Source of the DNA: Trichomonas vaginalis G3
Taxonomy: Eukaryota > Parabasalia > Trichomonadida > Trichomonadidae
NCBI RefSeq assembly: GCF_026262505.1
Contig: NC_067205.1
Location: 24,399,585-24,463,584 of the forward strand
Direction: 5' to 3'
DNA: 64,000 bases
Shown here piece by piece: positions 53,950 to 62,362 of the stretch (positions are counted from its first letter, which is position 1; the number at the start of each line of letters is the position of its first letter). A model generated the notes under the pieces. It searched no databases, had not been told where the DNA came from, and saw nothing but the letters and a program-made list of their open reading frames with translations. The translations under genes and the position numbers were made by a program.

Positions 53950-54164
53950 TTATATTTTTGCTGAATTCCGTATGAAAACAGTGAAGAACAGCGAGTAGGT
54001 AAGAAACCCCAGTCGCCAAAACTCTATGAAAACAGTGAAATTTCTCTAGACCGACTTTTATCTGGGTCGCCAAAACTCATGAAAATCATGAATTTCCTTA
54101 AGATAGAAAAAATAACGCTAATTTTTTTATAAAATATTTTTTTATTTTGTATGTAAAGACAGAT

Positions 54165-55010
54165 ATGTCAACAACAGAGAACACAACAACAGTTATAGTC
54201 CATGAAGCCATAAATGAAGAATATGAGTGGGTTCAGTTTAACAAACAACTCCGTCTCATTCGTTCGGTCAAAGACGATATGTACCAAATGCAAAGTATTT
54301 TGACAGCATGTTTTGCTCCAGACACTAAACACGCAGACGACTGGTTCAAAAACCAAAGCACACAAGAACTTTTGAGTGAAATTTCTCTAGACCGACTTTT
54401 TTCGGCCATGCATAAAACACATGAAAATCGTAAAAATTTGCCAATAAATTTAAGAGGATATTATGTACATAGACTTTTAGTAAATGCAGTTGCAATGTGG
54501 GCTTCTCCTCGTTATGCATGGCATGTTTACAGACTTCTTGACGAAATTCATAGACAAGAACGTGAAGAGATGGAAAAGAAACTTCAAGCAAAAGATGAAG
54601 TCATTGAAGCAAAAGATGAAGTCATTGAAGCAAAAGACAAAAACATTCAGAAAAGAATACCACGTTCGGTACCAAAAGGAAAGGAAAAGAACTATAAGTA
54701 TATGATTTATACTGAAGATATGGAGAAAGAAGAAGATAAAGATATGGTTATGTTGCATTTAGTCAGAAGAAACAACAAAAGCTTTTACGACCTTGCTAAG
54801 ATTTACAAATCTGACAGAAATTGGTTCTATCGCGAAAACTTACCGATTTCAATGACCCCAAATGAAGATGTGAAACAAATAGTTCAAGATACTTTACCTC
54901 AAACACACTATGATATGAAAGGTTGTACAATTTTTACCTTCAAAGAAGACTTACCGCTACTGAAAGAAAAAATAACAGAGTATTTTGACAACTTCAAACA
55001 AGTAGGGTAG
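54165..55010 (+). CDS. KilA-N domain protein with DUF3627-like C-terminus
   Basis: ATG at 54165; the YVKTDM codons upstream start with TTG. 281 residues, intact. Close paralog of 16913-17740: shared GYYVHRLLVNAVAMWASPRY, RIPRSVPKGKEKNYKYMIY and SFYDLAKIYKSDRNWFYREN. A Lys/Glu coiled coil has two tandem AKDEVIE units. It differs in the middle (DRLFSAMHKTHEN), encoded by bases that also occur upstream at 54038-54062, where a 25-bp stretch is duplicated in non-coding DNA. DNA-binding regulator by family; target unknown. Confidence 0.85.
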   Translation: MSTTENTTTVIVHEAINEEYEWVQFNKQLRLIRSVKDDMYQMQSILTACFAPDTKHADDWFKNQSTQELLSEISLDRLFSAMHKTHENRKNLPINLRGYYVHRLLVNAVAMWASPRYAWHVYRLLDEIHRQEREEMEKKLQAKDEVIEAKDEVIEAKDKNIQKRIPRSVPKGKEKNYKYMIYTEDMEKEEDKDMVMLHLVRRNNKSFYDLAKIYKSDRNWFYRENLPISMTPNEDVKQIVQDTLPQTHYDMKGCTIFTFKEDLPLLKEKITEYFDNFKQVG

Positions 55011-55019
55011 ATGAACCAT

Positions 55020-55094
55020 TTATTTTTCAAGCTTGACTTCAGATGGCTCAAGTAGCTCAATTAGGTAAATTGCCTTGTCAAATCCTTCTGGCAT
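55020..55094 (-). CDS. Truncated relative of the 49816 protein
   Basis: ATG at 55092-55094 gives MPEGFDKAIYLIELLEPSEV and a few more residues (24 in total). Only the N-terminal motif of the 92-residue protein remains. Like that gene, it borders a 22-bp array with a Pro-rich gene diverging from it. Confidence 0.4.
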   Translation of the reverse strand: MPEGFDKAIYLIELLEPSEVKLEK

Positions 55095-55107
55095 TCCAAG
55101 TCCTTCC

Positions 55108-55370
55108 TTCCGACAGAAAAAATTTTTCCTTCCGACAGAAAAAGTTTTTCCTTCCGACAGAAAAAATTTTTCCCGACGACAAGAAAAAATTTTCCAGTTG
55201 TCCGTCCGTAAACCATTCAAATTTTCGAAAATTGAGAACTTTTTGGTCGAACTTCAGAAAAAGTTTTTCCTTCCGACAGAAAAAGTTTTTCCTTCCGACA
55301 GAAAAAGTTTTTCCTTCCGACAGAAAAAGTTTTTCCTTCCGACAGAAAAAGTTTTTCCTTCCGACAGGAC
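55108..55370. repeat. 22-bp tandem array 2 between divergent genes
   Basis: Units of CTTCCGACAGAAAAAGTTT plus three more bases, at 22-bp spacing, three before and about five after an interruption (55171-55258) that contains TTTCGAAAATTGAGAAC. The sequence is unrelated to array 1, but period, place and the presence of one interruption are the same. Confidence 0.9.
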
Positions 55371-55378
55371 ACAAACGG

Positions 55379-55456
55379 ATGACTGACGTTCCTCTTCCTG
55401 AATGCCTTCCAAAGCCAGAAGAACCGACAGCCCCAGCACCACAACAGACTTACTAA
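55379..55456 (+). CDS. Short Pro-rich peptide, relative of 50472 gene
   Basis: ATG at 55379 gives MTDVPLPECLPKPEEPTAPA plus five residues, ending at TAA 55454-55456. It matches the first ~25 residues of the Pro-rich protein at 50472; the rest is missing. It is the right half of a duplicated module (55020-55456 versus 49816-50800). Confidence 0.45.
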   Translation: MTDVPLPECLPKPEEPTAPAPQQTY

Positions 55457-55475
55457 GACTAAACACTTAGATTTT

Positions 55476-56351
55476 TCAAGCTTGACTTTTTACAATTTGA
55501 ACTTTGTTCGCGTAGATATGAATTCTGAAAGAAGTATGAGGGTCTTGTATGACTTTGTACTTCTCCCATAGTTCATGTCTGTCAAACTTACCTGCCATGG
55601 ACTCTTTCATAAGTTCCATGAAATCGTCTTCGGACAATCCGGGGAAAAGTACAATGTCAGTAAGTATTCTCTTTACATCCTTACTTAAACTCTTTGCCGT
55701 CTGTACACAAATGACAACTGAGATGTTAAAGTGTCTGAGCTTCTTAAGAATTCGACACATATCTTGTTCTCTATTCTTTAACAAAGGATGAGAAGCAAAG
55801 TCATCTAAGATAAGAAGACACCTATGAGGGTAAGTCTTCCAATCGTAAGATTGCAATTTCTTCGAAATGTATTCTATCTCTTTCTGTTTGTTTCTGAAGT
55901 GTTTCTTCTCTAATATTCTCTGCATTTCCTCATTTGGGTCTTTGAACTTAGAATTTATATACTCATTTATAGCATTATACTTCAAAACTCTTCTTTGGTA
56001 CTTCTTTATCCAATCTAACAACTCAGAGTCTTTTATACATACTAACTTAGACTTCTTTATAATATCTTTGAACGAATTGACGGTTTGGTCAAATTGACCA
56101 GAAGTACTACAAATGACTACTAACTCATAGAATGGGTTCTTCTCATCTAGTTCTTGTTGTTGTGCAGCCATTTTAAGATAAGTGAAAGTCTTACCCGACC
56201 CAGGTGGTGCAATTAGACCTGTTATACCATTCTGAGCAAATAAGAACTTGTCATGTATAGGTTTTATCTGAGCATTTTCTAACTTCCTCTTGTTCTTGTT
56301 TAAAACATTCTCAAATTTCTTGTCAATGTCGGCAAACTTTTTTTCTAACAT
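55476..56351 (-). CDS. Genome-packaging ATPase (Maverick 2)
   Basis: ATG at 56349-56351 (MLEKKFADIDKK) is preferred; the frame runs to 56453 but would overlap the divergent gene's start. ~291 residues, intact. Walker A is APPGSGKT (~48-55) and Walker B is CLLILDDF (~195), with the downstream motif VVICVQTAKSLSKDVKRI. It is the same family as 25720-26607 and packages element DNA. Similarity to the Maverick 1 ATPase is modest, consistent with a separate element lineage. Confidence 0.9.
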   Translation of the reverse strand: MLEKKFADIDKKFENVLNKNKRKLENAQIKPIHDKFLFAQNGITGLIAPPGSGKTFTYLKMAAQQQELDEKNPFYELVVICSTSGQFDQTVNSFKDIIKKSKLVCIKDSELLDWIKKYQRRVLKYNAINEYINSKFKDPNEEMQRILEKKHFRNKQKEIEYISKKLQSYDWKTYPHRCLLILDDFASHPLLKNREQDMCRILKKLRHFNISVVICVQTAKSLSKDVKRILTDIVLFPGLSEDDFMELMKESMAGKFDRHELWEKYKVIQDPHTSFRIHIYANKVQIVKSQA

Positions 56352-56387
56352 ATTTTTAGAAAAATTAAAATTTTTATCTTTTAGAAA

Positions 56388-56840
56388 ATGTCTAGCGATT
56401 TCGCTATCTATATTCGAGACAAACTTTTTGACAGCAAAACATCTGTCGACCATAAAATCTTACATAGTGTAAACAAGAAAGGTGAATTTGTTCTAAAGTT
56501 CTGTTTCTGGGAATATGACAAGAACCATAAAACATTAAGCAGAGCAGTCTTAAAATTTGTCAATGACAGACTTGTTGACAGAGATGACGCCGATTGGAAA
56601 GATGAAGTCCAACAAAAGTTCTTAGAATGCAAAGAAGACACATGCGCTGTTCTTGAAGATGAAATAGAAAACAGAATAGAAGAGCTATTAAAGGACAAAG
56701 AACTTTTACATAAATATGGTTCTGAGAAATTTGACATAACTCCACCAGAAAAGAAGAAGAAAGAAAAGAAAGAAAAGAAAGTAGAAGAAGAGAAGAAAGA
56801 ACCTGAACCAGTTCCAGAGAAAAAGAAATTTGACATGTAA
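56388..56840 (+). CDS. Hypothetical protein shared by both Mavericks (with basic tail)
   Basis: ATG at 56388; 150 residues. N-terminal domain homologous to 17848-18222 (FWEYDKNHKTLSRAVLKFVN against LKEYDRYHNEVNQTLIKF), then an acidic helix. A Lys/Glu-rich tail (KKKKEKKEKKVEEEKKEPEP) is absent from the Maverick 1 protein. It is divergent from the ATPase (36-bp gap) and convergent with the SSB-like gene (16 bp). Function unknown. Confidence 0.65.
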   Translation: MSSDFAIYIRDKLFDSKTSVDHKILHSVNKKGEFVLKFCFWEYDKNHKTLSRAVLKFVNDRLVDRDDADWKDEVQQKFLECKEDTCAVLEDEIENRIEELLKDKELLHKYGSEKFDITPPEKKKKEKKEKKVEEEKKEPEPVPEKKKFDM

Positions 56841-56856
56841 AAATAAAATTTTATTT

Positions 56857-57276
56857 TTAGAACATTTCTGGGTCAATGTCAATGTTCTCTTCCTCTTTAG
56901 GGGCAAACACTGGCTTAGACTCTAAAATCTTTTTACCCAATTTACCTTGAACTTCAACTATCTTAGACTCATAATATTCATAGTCGTCTGCTTTCTTTGG
57001 TTCATAAGGTATAACAAGTTTGTATGCTTTGCCTTCTTTAAGGTTTGAAAACCTTCTGTCAAAACTTTCTTTGACTGCTAACAAACCTTCTATGTCTAAG
57101 TCTTCAAATTTCGCACCATTTTTAGTCACAATAGCAAACTTAACTGGTTCGATGTTCCAAACTTTGCTGAATAAAGACTTTTCAAAATGGTAGAAGTAAA
57201 CATTCAAATATGTGAATGGGTCTAGTTCTTCTTTAAGTCCTGACATGTACTTGTTTACTGAGATGAATTTTGCCAT
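56857..57276 (-). CDS. Possible ssDNA-binding-type protein with acidic tail
   Basis: ATG at 57274-57276; 139 residues, intact. Beta-rich core (LNVYFYHFEKSLFSKVWNIE; VKFAIVTKNGAKFEDLDIEG), a basic/aromatic stretch, then a C-terminus ENIDIDPEMF, acidic with hydrophobic end, like the 16214-16687 protein. It is directly upstream of the SF3 helicase stop, consistent with a replication module. I infer an SSB-like role from the tail and context only. Confidence 0.5.
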   Translation of the reverse strand: MAKFISVNKYMSGLKEELDPFTYLNVYFYHFEKSLFSKVWNIEPVKFAIVTKNGAKFEDLDIEGLLAVKESFDRRFSNLKEGKAYKLVIPYEPKKADDYEYYESKIVEVQGKLGKKILESKPVFAPKEEENIDIDPEMF

Positions 57277-57311
57277 CTTTTCTATCGGATAAAAAATATT
57301 TTTTTTAAAAT

Positions 57312-58418
57312 TTACTCATAAAAATTTTTCTTTGTATATACACCATTCTGTACGTCTAAAAGACTTTTGACATTTGCCAAGAATGTTCGTTTAGACGCTG
57401 TCATATAACCATATTCTTGACAATATTGTTTATACGAATCGTACAATGACCTTTCATCTAAACACTCAAAGTCAGTTTCATCTATGAACAGTTCATATAC
57501 ACTCTTGTTTGCTTCTAACAATGTTTGTCTCTCTTCGGTATGTGGAATTTGTCTTGGATTGAACTTTGAAATATCTAATGTCATAAAATATGAGAACAAG
57601 TGGTTGTAAAAGTCAGATGTCAAAGTTTCTGCTAAGTCGTCAAAATATTCTGTATCTTGCATATGAGAATCTGACGTTCTGACAACTACATATCTTCTGT
57701 CAGAACTTTCTAACTTCATCGGAACAGAATTGTTTGAAACCATAATGAAGTTTGCAACATTTTCACAAACTCTTTGGTCTTTATATTTTCTTTCAACAAC
57801 TCCAACTTTATCTGTTATAAGACTCTTCAAAGCATCTGAGTTTAAAACTTTTGTTGTATCTATACTTTGAAGTTCATTGCAAACTATAAGTTTCATATTC
57901 TCTATTGAGGAGTTAAACTTGCCACAGATGTTTTCTAAGTTTGTCATATTCGGGTTCGAATAGCCTTCTAACAGTTTGCATAAGATATCTGTAAAGAATT
58001 TGTTCTTACCTGTTCCTTGTTTTCCAATTATAATGAGAGCAGTTTCATTTTTAGCACTTGGATGTTGTAAGATGTTTGCAAACCAACATAAGATATACTC
58101 ATAGACTCTTTCGTTTCCATTGCATATAATTTCTTTGACATGGTCTAACCAAGCTTCTATAATATTTTCTTTCCATTCTACTTGTTCGTATTTATATCCA
58201 GTGAAGATAGAATAGAAGTTTGGAGAAGGTGTATAAAACTTTATACCACGAACTGAAAAATCTTCTAACTTTGACAATAAGATATCCCAAGCATCTAACA
58301 TCTTCATGCCAACTTGTACGACTTTTATTTTCTTAAGTTTCTGTCTACATTCTTGTTCAGACACTATTGTTGCTCTTGGTTTGTTAAGACTACATCCCAT
58401 TCTTTCATAACATAACAT
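57312..58418 (-). CDS. SF3 helicase (D5-like), main part
   Basis: 368 residues. Walker A is IGKQGTGKNKFF (~132-143) and Walker B is MKLIVCNEL (~175-183). ANFIMVSNN (~222-230) is the SF3 motif C with Asn. SSDRRYVVVRTSD (~240) contains the following Arg. These mark a superfamily 3 helicase, as in viral D5-type primase-helicases and related phage enzymes. Maverick 1 has no counterpart. It would unwind DNA during element replication. The frame is broken from its N-terminus at ~58370-58420 (see 58364-58546). Confidence 0.85.
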   Translation of the reverse strand: MLCYERMGCSLNKPRATIVSEQECRQKLKKIKVVQVGMKMLDAWDILLSKLEDFSVRGIKFYTPSPNFYSIFTGYKYEQVEWKENIIEAWLDHVKEIICNGNERVYEYILCWFANILQHPSAKNETALIIIGKQGTGKNKFFTDILCKLLEGYSNPNMTNLENICGKFNSSIENMKLIVCNELQSIDTTKVLNSDALKSLITDKVGVVERKYKDQRVCENVANFIMVSNNSVPMKLESSDRRYVVVRTSDSHMQDTEYFDDLAETLTSDFYNHLFSYFMTLDISKFNPRQIPHTEERQTLLEANKSVYELFIDETDFECLDERSLYDSYKQYCQEYGYMTASKRTFLANVKSLLDVQNGVYTKKNFYE

Positions 58419-58546
58419 TCTGGGGCAGAGTCGACATAAATGACTAAACGTTTCAAATTCTCGACTGCTTTGTTATAGTCTCGAAATGGACACATATTTC
58501 TGAATGCTTGGAAGTCATAAAAATCTGAAACATCTATTCTGTACAT
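58364..58546 (-). CDS. SF3 helicase, N-terminal fragment
   Basis: ATG at 58544-58546 (MYRIDVSDFYDFQAFRNMCP). About 50 residues are genuine, up to ECYVMKEWDVVL. A frameshift near 58380-58410 links it to the main helicase frame. The leader is A/T-only. With it, the helicase would have ~420 residues. Confidence 0.65.
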   Translation of the reverse strand: MYRIDVSDFYDFQAFRNMCPFRDYNKAVENLKRLVIYVDSAPECYVMKEWDVVLTNQEQQ

Positions 58547-58575
58547 TTTTATAAAAATAAAAAAAAATATTTTTT

Positions 58576-59253
58576 TTATTCTTGACTTTGTTGTTGCATT
58601 TGTTGCATTTGTTGTTCTTGAGCTATTTGTTGTTGAAGTTGTTCTTGTAATACAATACTTTCACCAGTTGCATCTTCCAATTCGAAACTTTCTGCCGTCA
58701 TTGACAAATACATAGGACATAAAAGTTTTACAGGAACAAAGTTTGCGTCAACTAATGTCAACGTTATACTTGCCAAAGTGTTTGAGTTCACTAAGGTTGA
58801 AAATTCTGCATTCGAATGAACAATAGGCAAACAGCAGAGAAAGTATTGTTTATACGCATAAGTATCTTTTGGTCATAATAGTTTCTGTCGACATTCGAAT
58901 AACACTTTGAACCTAAGTTTGAAACAATATATAAAATAGGTGTACTTAAAGTCAACGGAACAGACAAACCTTGTATGACACCTTTCCTGTTATAGGAACT
59001 GTTGGTAGTAAAAACCAGAAATAAGTTTTGTATTATAGCTCATATCGTTTATAGTAACTCAGTCGGACATCCAAACATAATGAACCTGCTTCTAGTTGCA
59101 GCACATGTTACACCCGTACTTAAAGTATTAAATAAGTCAACAAAACCTGTTTGGTGGTATATCTGAGTAAGTATCTTCAAAGGAGTATTTTTTACCATTC
59201 ACAACAATAAAGTCTTCTGGTGTCAAAAGAGCAAAACAGGCTTTAGTCGTCAT
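58576..59253 (-). pseudogene. Penton-like protein B relative, multiply broken
   Basis: ATG at 59251-59253 opens MTTKACFALLTPEDFIVVNG. After several shifts, the C-terminal piece (58576-58830) reads ASITLTLVDANFVPVKLLCP, the vertex-protein signature seen in 23710-24486. A Gln-rich tail (QEQLQQQIAQEQQMQQMQQQ) is extra. It probably lost function; it lies just upstream of the helicase on the same strand. Confidence 0.6.
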
Positions 59254-59354
59254 TGTGTTTAAAGTTAGTTTACAATACCGTCCTTGAGGACTTTGTAAGT
59301 TTGTTGTATAGAATTATATGACTCAGGGTTTTTAGTCGTAATAAGTATAAACCA

Positions 59355-59613
59355 TTATATCTTCTGCCATTTATATATATTTAAAAGTTTTTTCTGAAAG
59401 TGGAGAAGAACTTCATCTAAACTTTCACATGGCGTTTCTTGAAGTTCTCTGTCTAAGAAGTTCAAATATTTTGTAAAGACATAGAACTTTCCTTTGTCTA
59501 CACGAACAAACAAAACAGGGACTTTCATATCGTTCAAAAGTGTGTAAAGTCCTTTACATGAAATAAAGTCTATATTATTTTTCTTCAAACATCTTTCAAG
59601 AAAGTTTTGACAT
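59355..59613 (-). CDS. Small hypothetical protein, relative of 24447-24686
   Basis: ATG at 59611-59613 is followed by a one-base shift within five codons. The main frame then reads FLERCLKKNNIDFISCKG and ends ESLDEVLLHFQKKLLNIYKW. It matches the layout of 24447-24686 (LTRELRAKNIKYECYV; SVEEVLDRYYKLL). Both sit next to a penton-like gene. About 84 residues; function unknown. Confidence 0.5.
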
Positions 59614-59699
59614 TTTTACTTAGCAAATAAATTTAATGAAATGTTGTGGTCGTCAAATTTTTTATAACGTCTGGGAAACTATACTTTAAGTTCAACGTT

Positions 59700-60190
59700 T
59701 CACCTCCTTTCATAACTATATCTTGTCAATGACATTATATGAAACACCACAGCAACTAATGTCGGTTCTATTTCTTTGATGTTTATATCGTCTGCCTCTG
59801 TCAAAAGTTTCAATAGTTCTTTCAAAACTTCATGAGGTGCAATGACATATGAGTTCACTTTTACAGGGTTGTGTTCGACCAAGTTTAACATTATACCTAA
59901 AGCTGACAAATCTTCTCCTGAGTTTGAAGTTGTCTTTCAGTTGTTGGTAGTCGTTTCGAATATCTGCAACAGAACTTAAGTCTCTGCTAACTTCAGGATA
60001 TGTTGGTTCTTTTACAGGAACAATTGTTATACCATCTTCGTCTTCGTATGGTTTCCCCACTTCAACATCTCTGTCTTTGACATTGACAATAACTTTGACT
60101 GTTTGTTTGAGTTGGTGAATTTAACTTCACATCTGCCACCGCCATTAAACCTTTTGAAACACTCACGCTTCTATTTTTCGGAAATGACAT
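59700..60190 (-). pseudogene. Hypothetical protein, positional homolog of 24683-25297, broken
   Basis: ATG at 60188-60190 (MSFPKNRSVSVSKGLMAVAD). The text continues in two other frames: PYEDEDGITIVPVKEPTYPE, then LGIMLNLVEHNPVKVNSYVI and LKELLKLLTEADDINIKEIE. Shifts near 60070 and 59920. It is placed like the 204-residue gene in Maverick 1, with a divergent plus-strand gene 18 bp away. Confidence 0.55.
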
Positions 60191-60208
60191 TTTACTTAGA
60201 ATAAAAAG

Positions 60209-60628
60209 ATGGACGTATTCGAGTATCTCTTCGAATTGAAGCAGAACAAAGTTTACACACACAAACAATACAAATACATTGACAGAATAGTTCTTTATAC
60301 AAACAATGGTAAATGTTATAGAATAGCAATATTTGCTGAACCAAAATATTTCCATAAAGCAAAGAAAGTTGGTATAACTGAAATGGTGAAAGTTCTTGAC
60401 GTTGACAAAAATATAACAACAAAACTTACAGATATTTCTAAAGGTAAGTTTATCTTACAATATTATGTCAAAACTGGCGTACTGTCAATATTTGACGGAG
60501 AGAAGTCAGTTCAAGAACAACTTACTGACCTGCTGCCAAAATCTGCTCGATGGAAGCTGTCGTTATGCCAATCTGAGGAGCCCCAGCAGGTTTCATCGAA
60601 CGAATCTTCAAAAGAGCATCTTCCGTGA
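60209..60628 (+). CDS. Hypothetical protein, 3' end overlapping capsid gene
   Basis: ATG at 60209; 139 residues. The first ~105 residues look real (IDRIVLYTNNGKCYRIAIFA; KGKFILQYYVKTGVLSIFDG). The last ~35 overlap the antisense end of the major capsid gene and read as its shadow, so the original stop near 60520 was probably lost by a mutation. It occupies the place of 25323-25640 in Maverick 1. Function unknown. Confidence 0.55.
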   Translation: MDVFEYLFELKQNKVYTHKQYKYIDRIVLYTNNGKCYRIAIFAEPKYFHKAKKVGITEMVKVLDVDKNITTKLTDISKGKFILQYYVKTGVLSIFDGEKSVQEQLTDLLPKSARWKLSLCQSEEPQQVSSNESSKEHLP

Positions 60629-61265
60629 AAAGTGCTATTGGTTTTGTAAACTTCTTTGCTCTCAGTTCATCTGGACCGTCTCTGTCACCAGTATATTGTA
60701 TTTGTACAGTACCAACAGTTGAAATACCACCCATAAAGTCTTCTGAGTCAGCAAATGGAATGCCAAGCCAAAAGTTTGAACGGTCTCCATTTGTATATTG
60801 AGTTTTTTGACCTCCTGTATGAGTCCATACTTTCACATATGGCATAATAGAACTTTGCATTTCAGGGTTAATGGTTGTTGTGAAGTTGTTGTTAAAGTTC
60901 ATAGCATCTAATGTCAAGTTGTATGACCTCATATCCTCAACTGTAGAATATTCTTCTCTTGGATAATATTTGCCATCTATGTTTATATGATATTTAATAC
61001 CGGGGTTGTAGAAACAAGAATAGTCATTTATAGTTCGTCTGAACAGTACAAACATAGTATCTGCATGTTTCATTGCAGTTGTTAAAGCAATATCTGTTCT
61101 TGCACCTGGGTCAGCACTTTGGTTTCCAACTTCACCTGCAAAGTCTTTGACAGATATTTGGTGTATAGGGAACATAAGTGGAACTGCAATATATTGGCAG
61201 CTAAAGCATTTGAAATATCTGGGTCCAACATATAGACTGCAAGTCTGCTTTCTATTCTCTTGCAT
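60522..61265 (-). CDS. Major capsid protein (Maverick 2), C-terminal fragment
   Basis: The genuine frame runs from ~61205 to the stop at 60522. It has the second jelly roll: VLFRRTINDYSCFYNPGIKY, VKVWTHTGGQKTQYTNGDRS, FWLGIPFADSEDFMGG, and ends GITTASIEQILAAGQ. The order matches the C-terminal fragment of Maverick 1 (8950-9624). A frameshift near 61200 separates it from 61082-61711. Confidence 0.85.
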   Translation of the reverse strand: MQENRKQTCSLYVGPRYFKCFSCQYIAVPLMFPIHQISVKDFAGEVGNQSADPGARTDIALTTAMKHADTMFVLFRRTINDYSCFYNPGIKYHINIDGKYYPREEYSTVEDMRSYNLTLDAMNFNNNFTTTINPEMQSSIMPYVKVWTHTGGQKTQYTNGDRSNFWLGIPFADSEDFMGGISTVGTVQIQYTGDRDGPDELRAKKFTKPIALFTEDALLKIRSMKPAGAPQIGITTASIEQILAAGQ

Positions 61266-61711
61266 TCAAATTTTTCGCATGTGAACTTAACTGGGTCCCA
61301 AGCAGTTCCAGCAGCATTGAAATAATAGTTTACTTCATTGTTGAAGTTTGAGAAACCAAAGTCTAAGTCAACTTTGTCTTTGCAAAATTCACAGAACTTG
61401 GCTCCACCAGTTCCAGCTACAGTAATGCTGAATGGGTCTTGCGTTGGTGCAATGACTAAGTTATTTTTGCTTGGAGTAAGTTCGATAGAAATTTTTCCTG
61501 CCCAGTTTGGCAAGTATCTTAAAAACCTGAAGATGAGGAAAGATGACAAAGGAACTCTAAGTTTCAGTTTTACTTTAGTGGCAGCAGTTCCATCTGAACC
61601 AGAAAGGTTAACATAAACTCCTGGAACGTTAGGGTCAAGTCTTCTTATTTTTTCAATATTTGCATACTGGTCTGTTTGTTCTCTAGCTTGTGGTTGTACT
61701 GAGTTTCTCAA
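61082..61711 (-). CDS. Major capsid protein (Maverick 2), middle fragment
   Basis: The genuine part is ~61200-61711 and upstream; it contains LKLRVPLSSFLIFRFLRYLP and WAGKISIELTPSKNNLVIAP, the typical strand pair of Polinton capsid proteins, and ends YMLDPDISNALAANILQF near the shift. There is no ATG at 61711; the frame is a continuation of the N-terminal fragment. Confidence 0.85.
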   Translation of the reverse strand: MRNSVQPQAREQTDQYANIEKIRRLDPNVPGVYVNLSGSDGTAATKVKLKLRVPLSSFLIFRFLRYLPNWAGKISIELTPSKNNLVIAPTQDPFSITVAGTGGAKFCEFCKDKVDLDFGFSNFNNEVNYYFNAAGTAWDPVKFTCEKFECKRIESRLAVYMLDPDISNALAANILQFHLCSLYTKYLSKTLQVKLETKVLTQVQEQILL

Positions 61712-61862
61712 AGCGAACCATTCATAGTTTGCCCATGTTACTGTTTGAACTAAGTCAGAGTTAGAATAATCTTATATCCCATGAAAACTTCTGGAGCATA
61801 TTGGTATCCGACATAGAAAATTCCATTGCAACCTTTCTTGTCAGACAACTTGGCAGAAGGTT

Positions 61863-62120
61863 TTATTTCAATGTCTTGTTCCACGTATAAGAATGAGTTG
61901 TCAATAGAAATAATATGAAACCTGTCGCAAGCAATATCTGTTGTTGAAGAACCTTCTCCAACTCACCTACGTTTCCATAAGAAACAGCAGTTGTATATTC
62001 GTAAGTTCCAGGAACTATTTCTGACCTTCTAATGGCATTGTCGCATTCGTTATACCATTCGGAAACATTTCCATTCATGGCATCCAAAACTGTTGGCGTT
62101 ATATTCTGAGCGGCGTACAT
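61863..62120 (-). CDS. Major capsid protein (Maverick 2), N-terminal fragment
   Basis: ATG at 62118-62120 (MYAAQNITPTVLDAMNGNVS). About 64 codons are genuine (to VLQQQILLATGFI); a shift near 61920 changes frame, and others follow before 61711. Together the three fragments span ~1600 bp, ~530 codons. The tail of the upstream gene ends 1 bp before this ATG. Confidence 0.75.
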   Translation of the reverse strand: MYAAQNITPTVLDAMNGNVSEWYNECDNAIRRSEIVPGTYEYTTAVSYGNVGELEKVLQQQILLATGFILFLLTTHSYTWNKTLK

Positions 62121-62362
62121 TTCATATGGGTAAAAATATAGAATAGTTGGATTTATTTGTCATAATAGAACCCACTCGACCAAGCTTTACTTTCTTCCTG
62201 ACTGAGTTTTTAACTCTTCTTTTTCCTTCATTGCCACTACTTTCACTAGATGAAGTTACTTCTTCACTACTTTCACTTTGTTCTACTCTTCTCTTCTTCT
62301 TTGGTGTCGCTTTGGTAACTTGCCCTCTGCTTCAAGTTGTTGCATCTTTGCCTCATGTTCAC

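Noticed and set aside
55043-55466. Frames reading FRQKKFFLPTEK or RKEKLFLSEGK repeats
   Set aside because: Tandem-array translations, present in several frames on both strands; no independent coding evidence.
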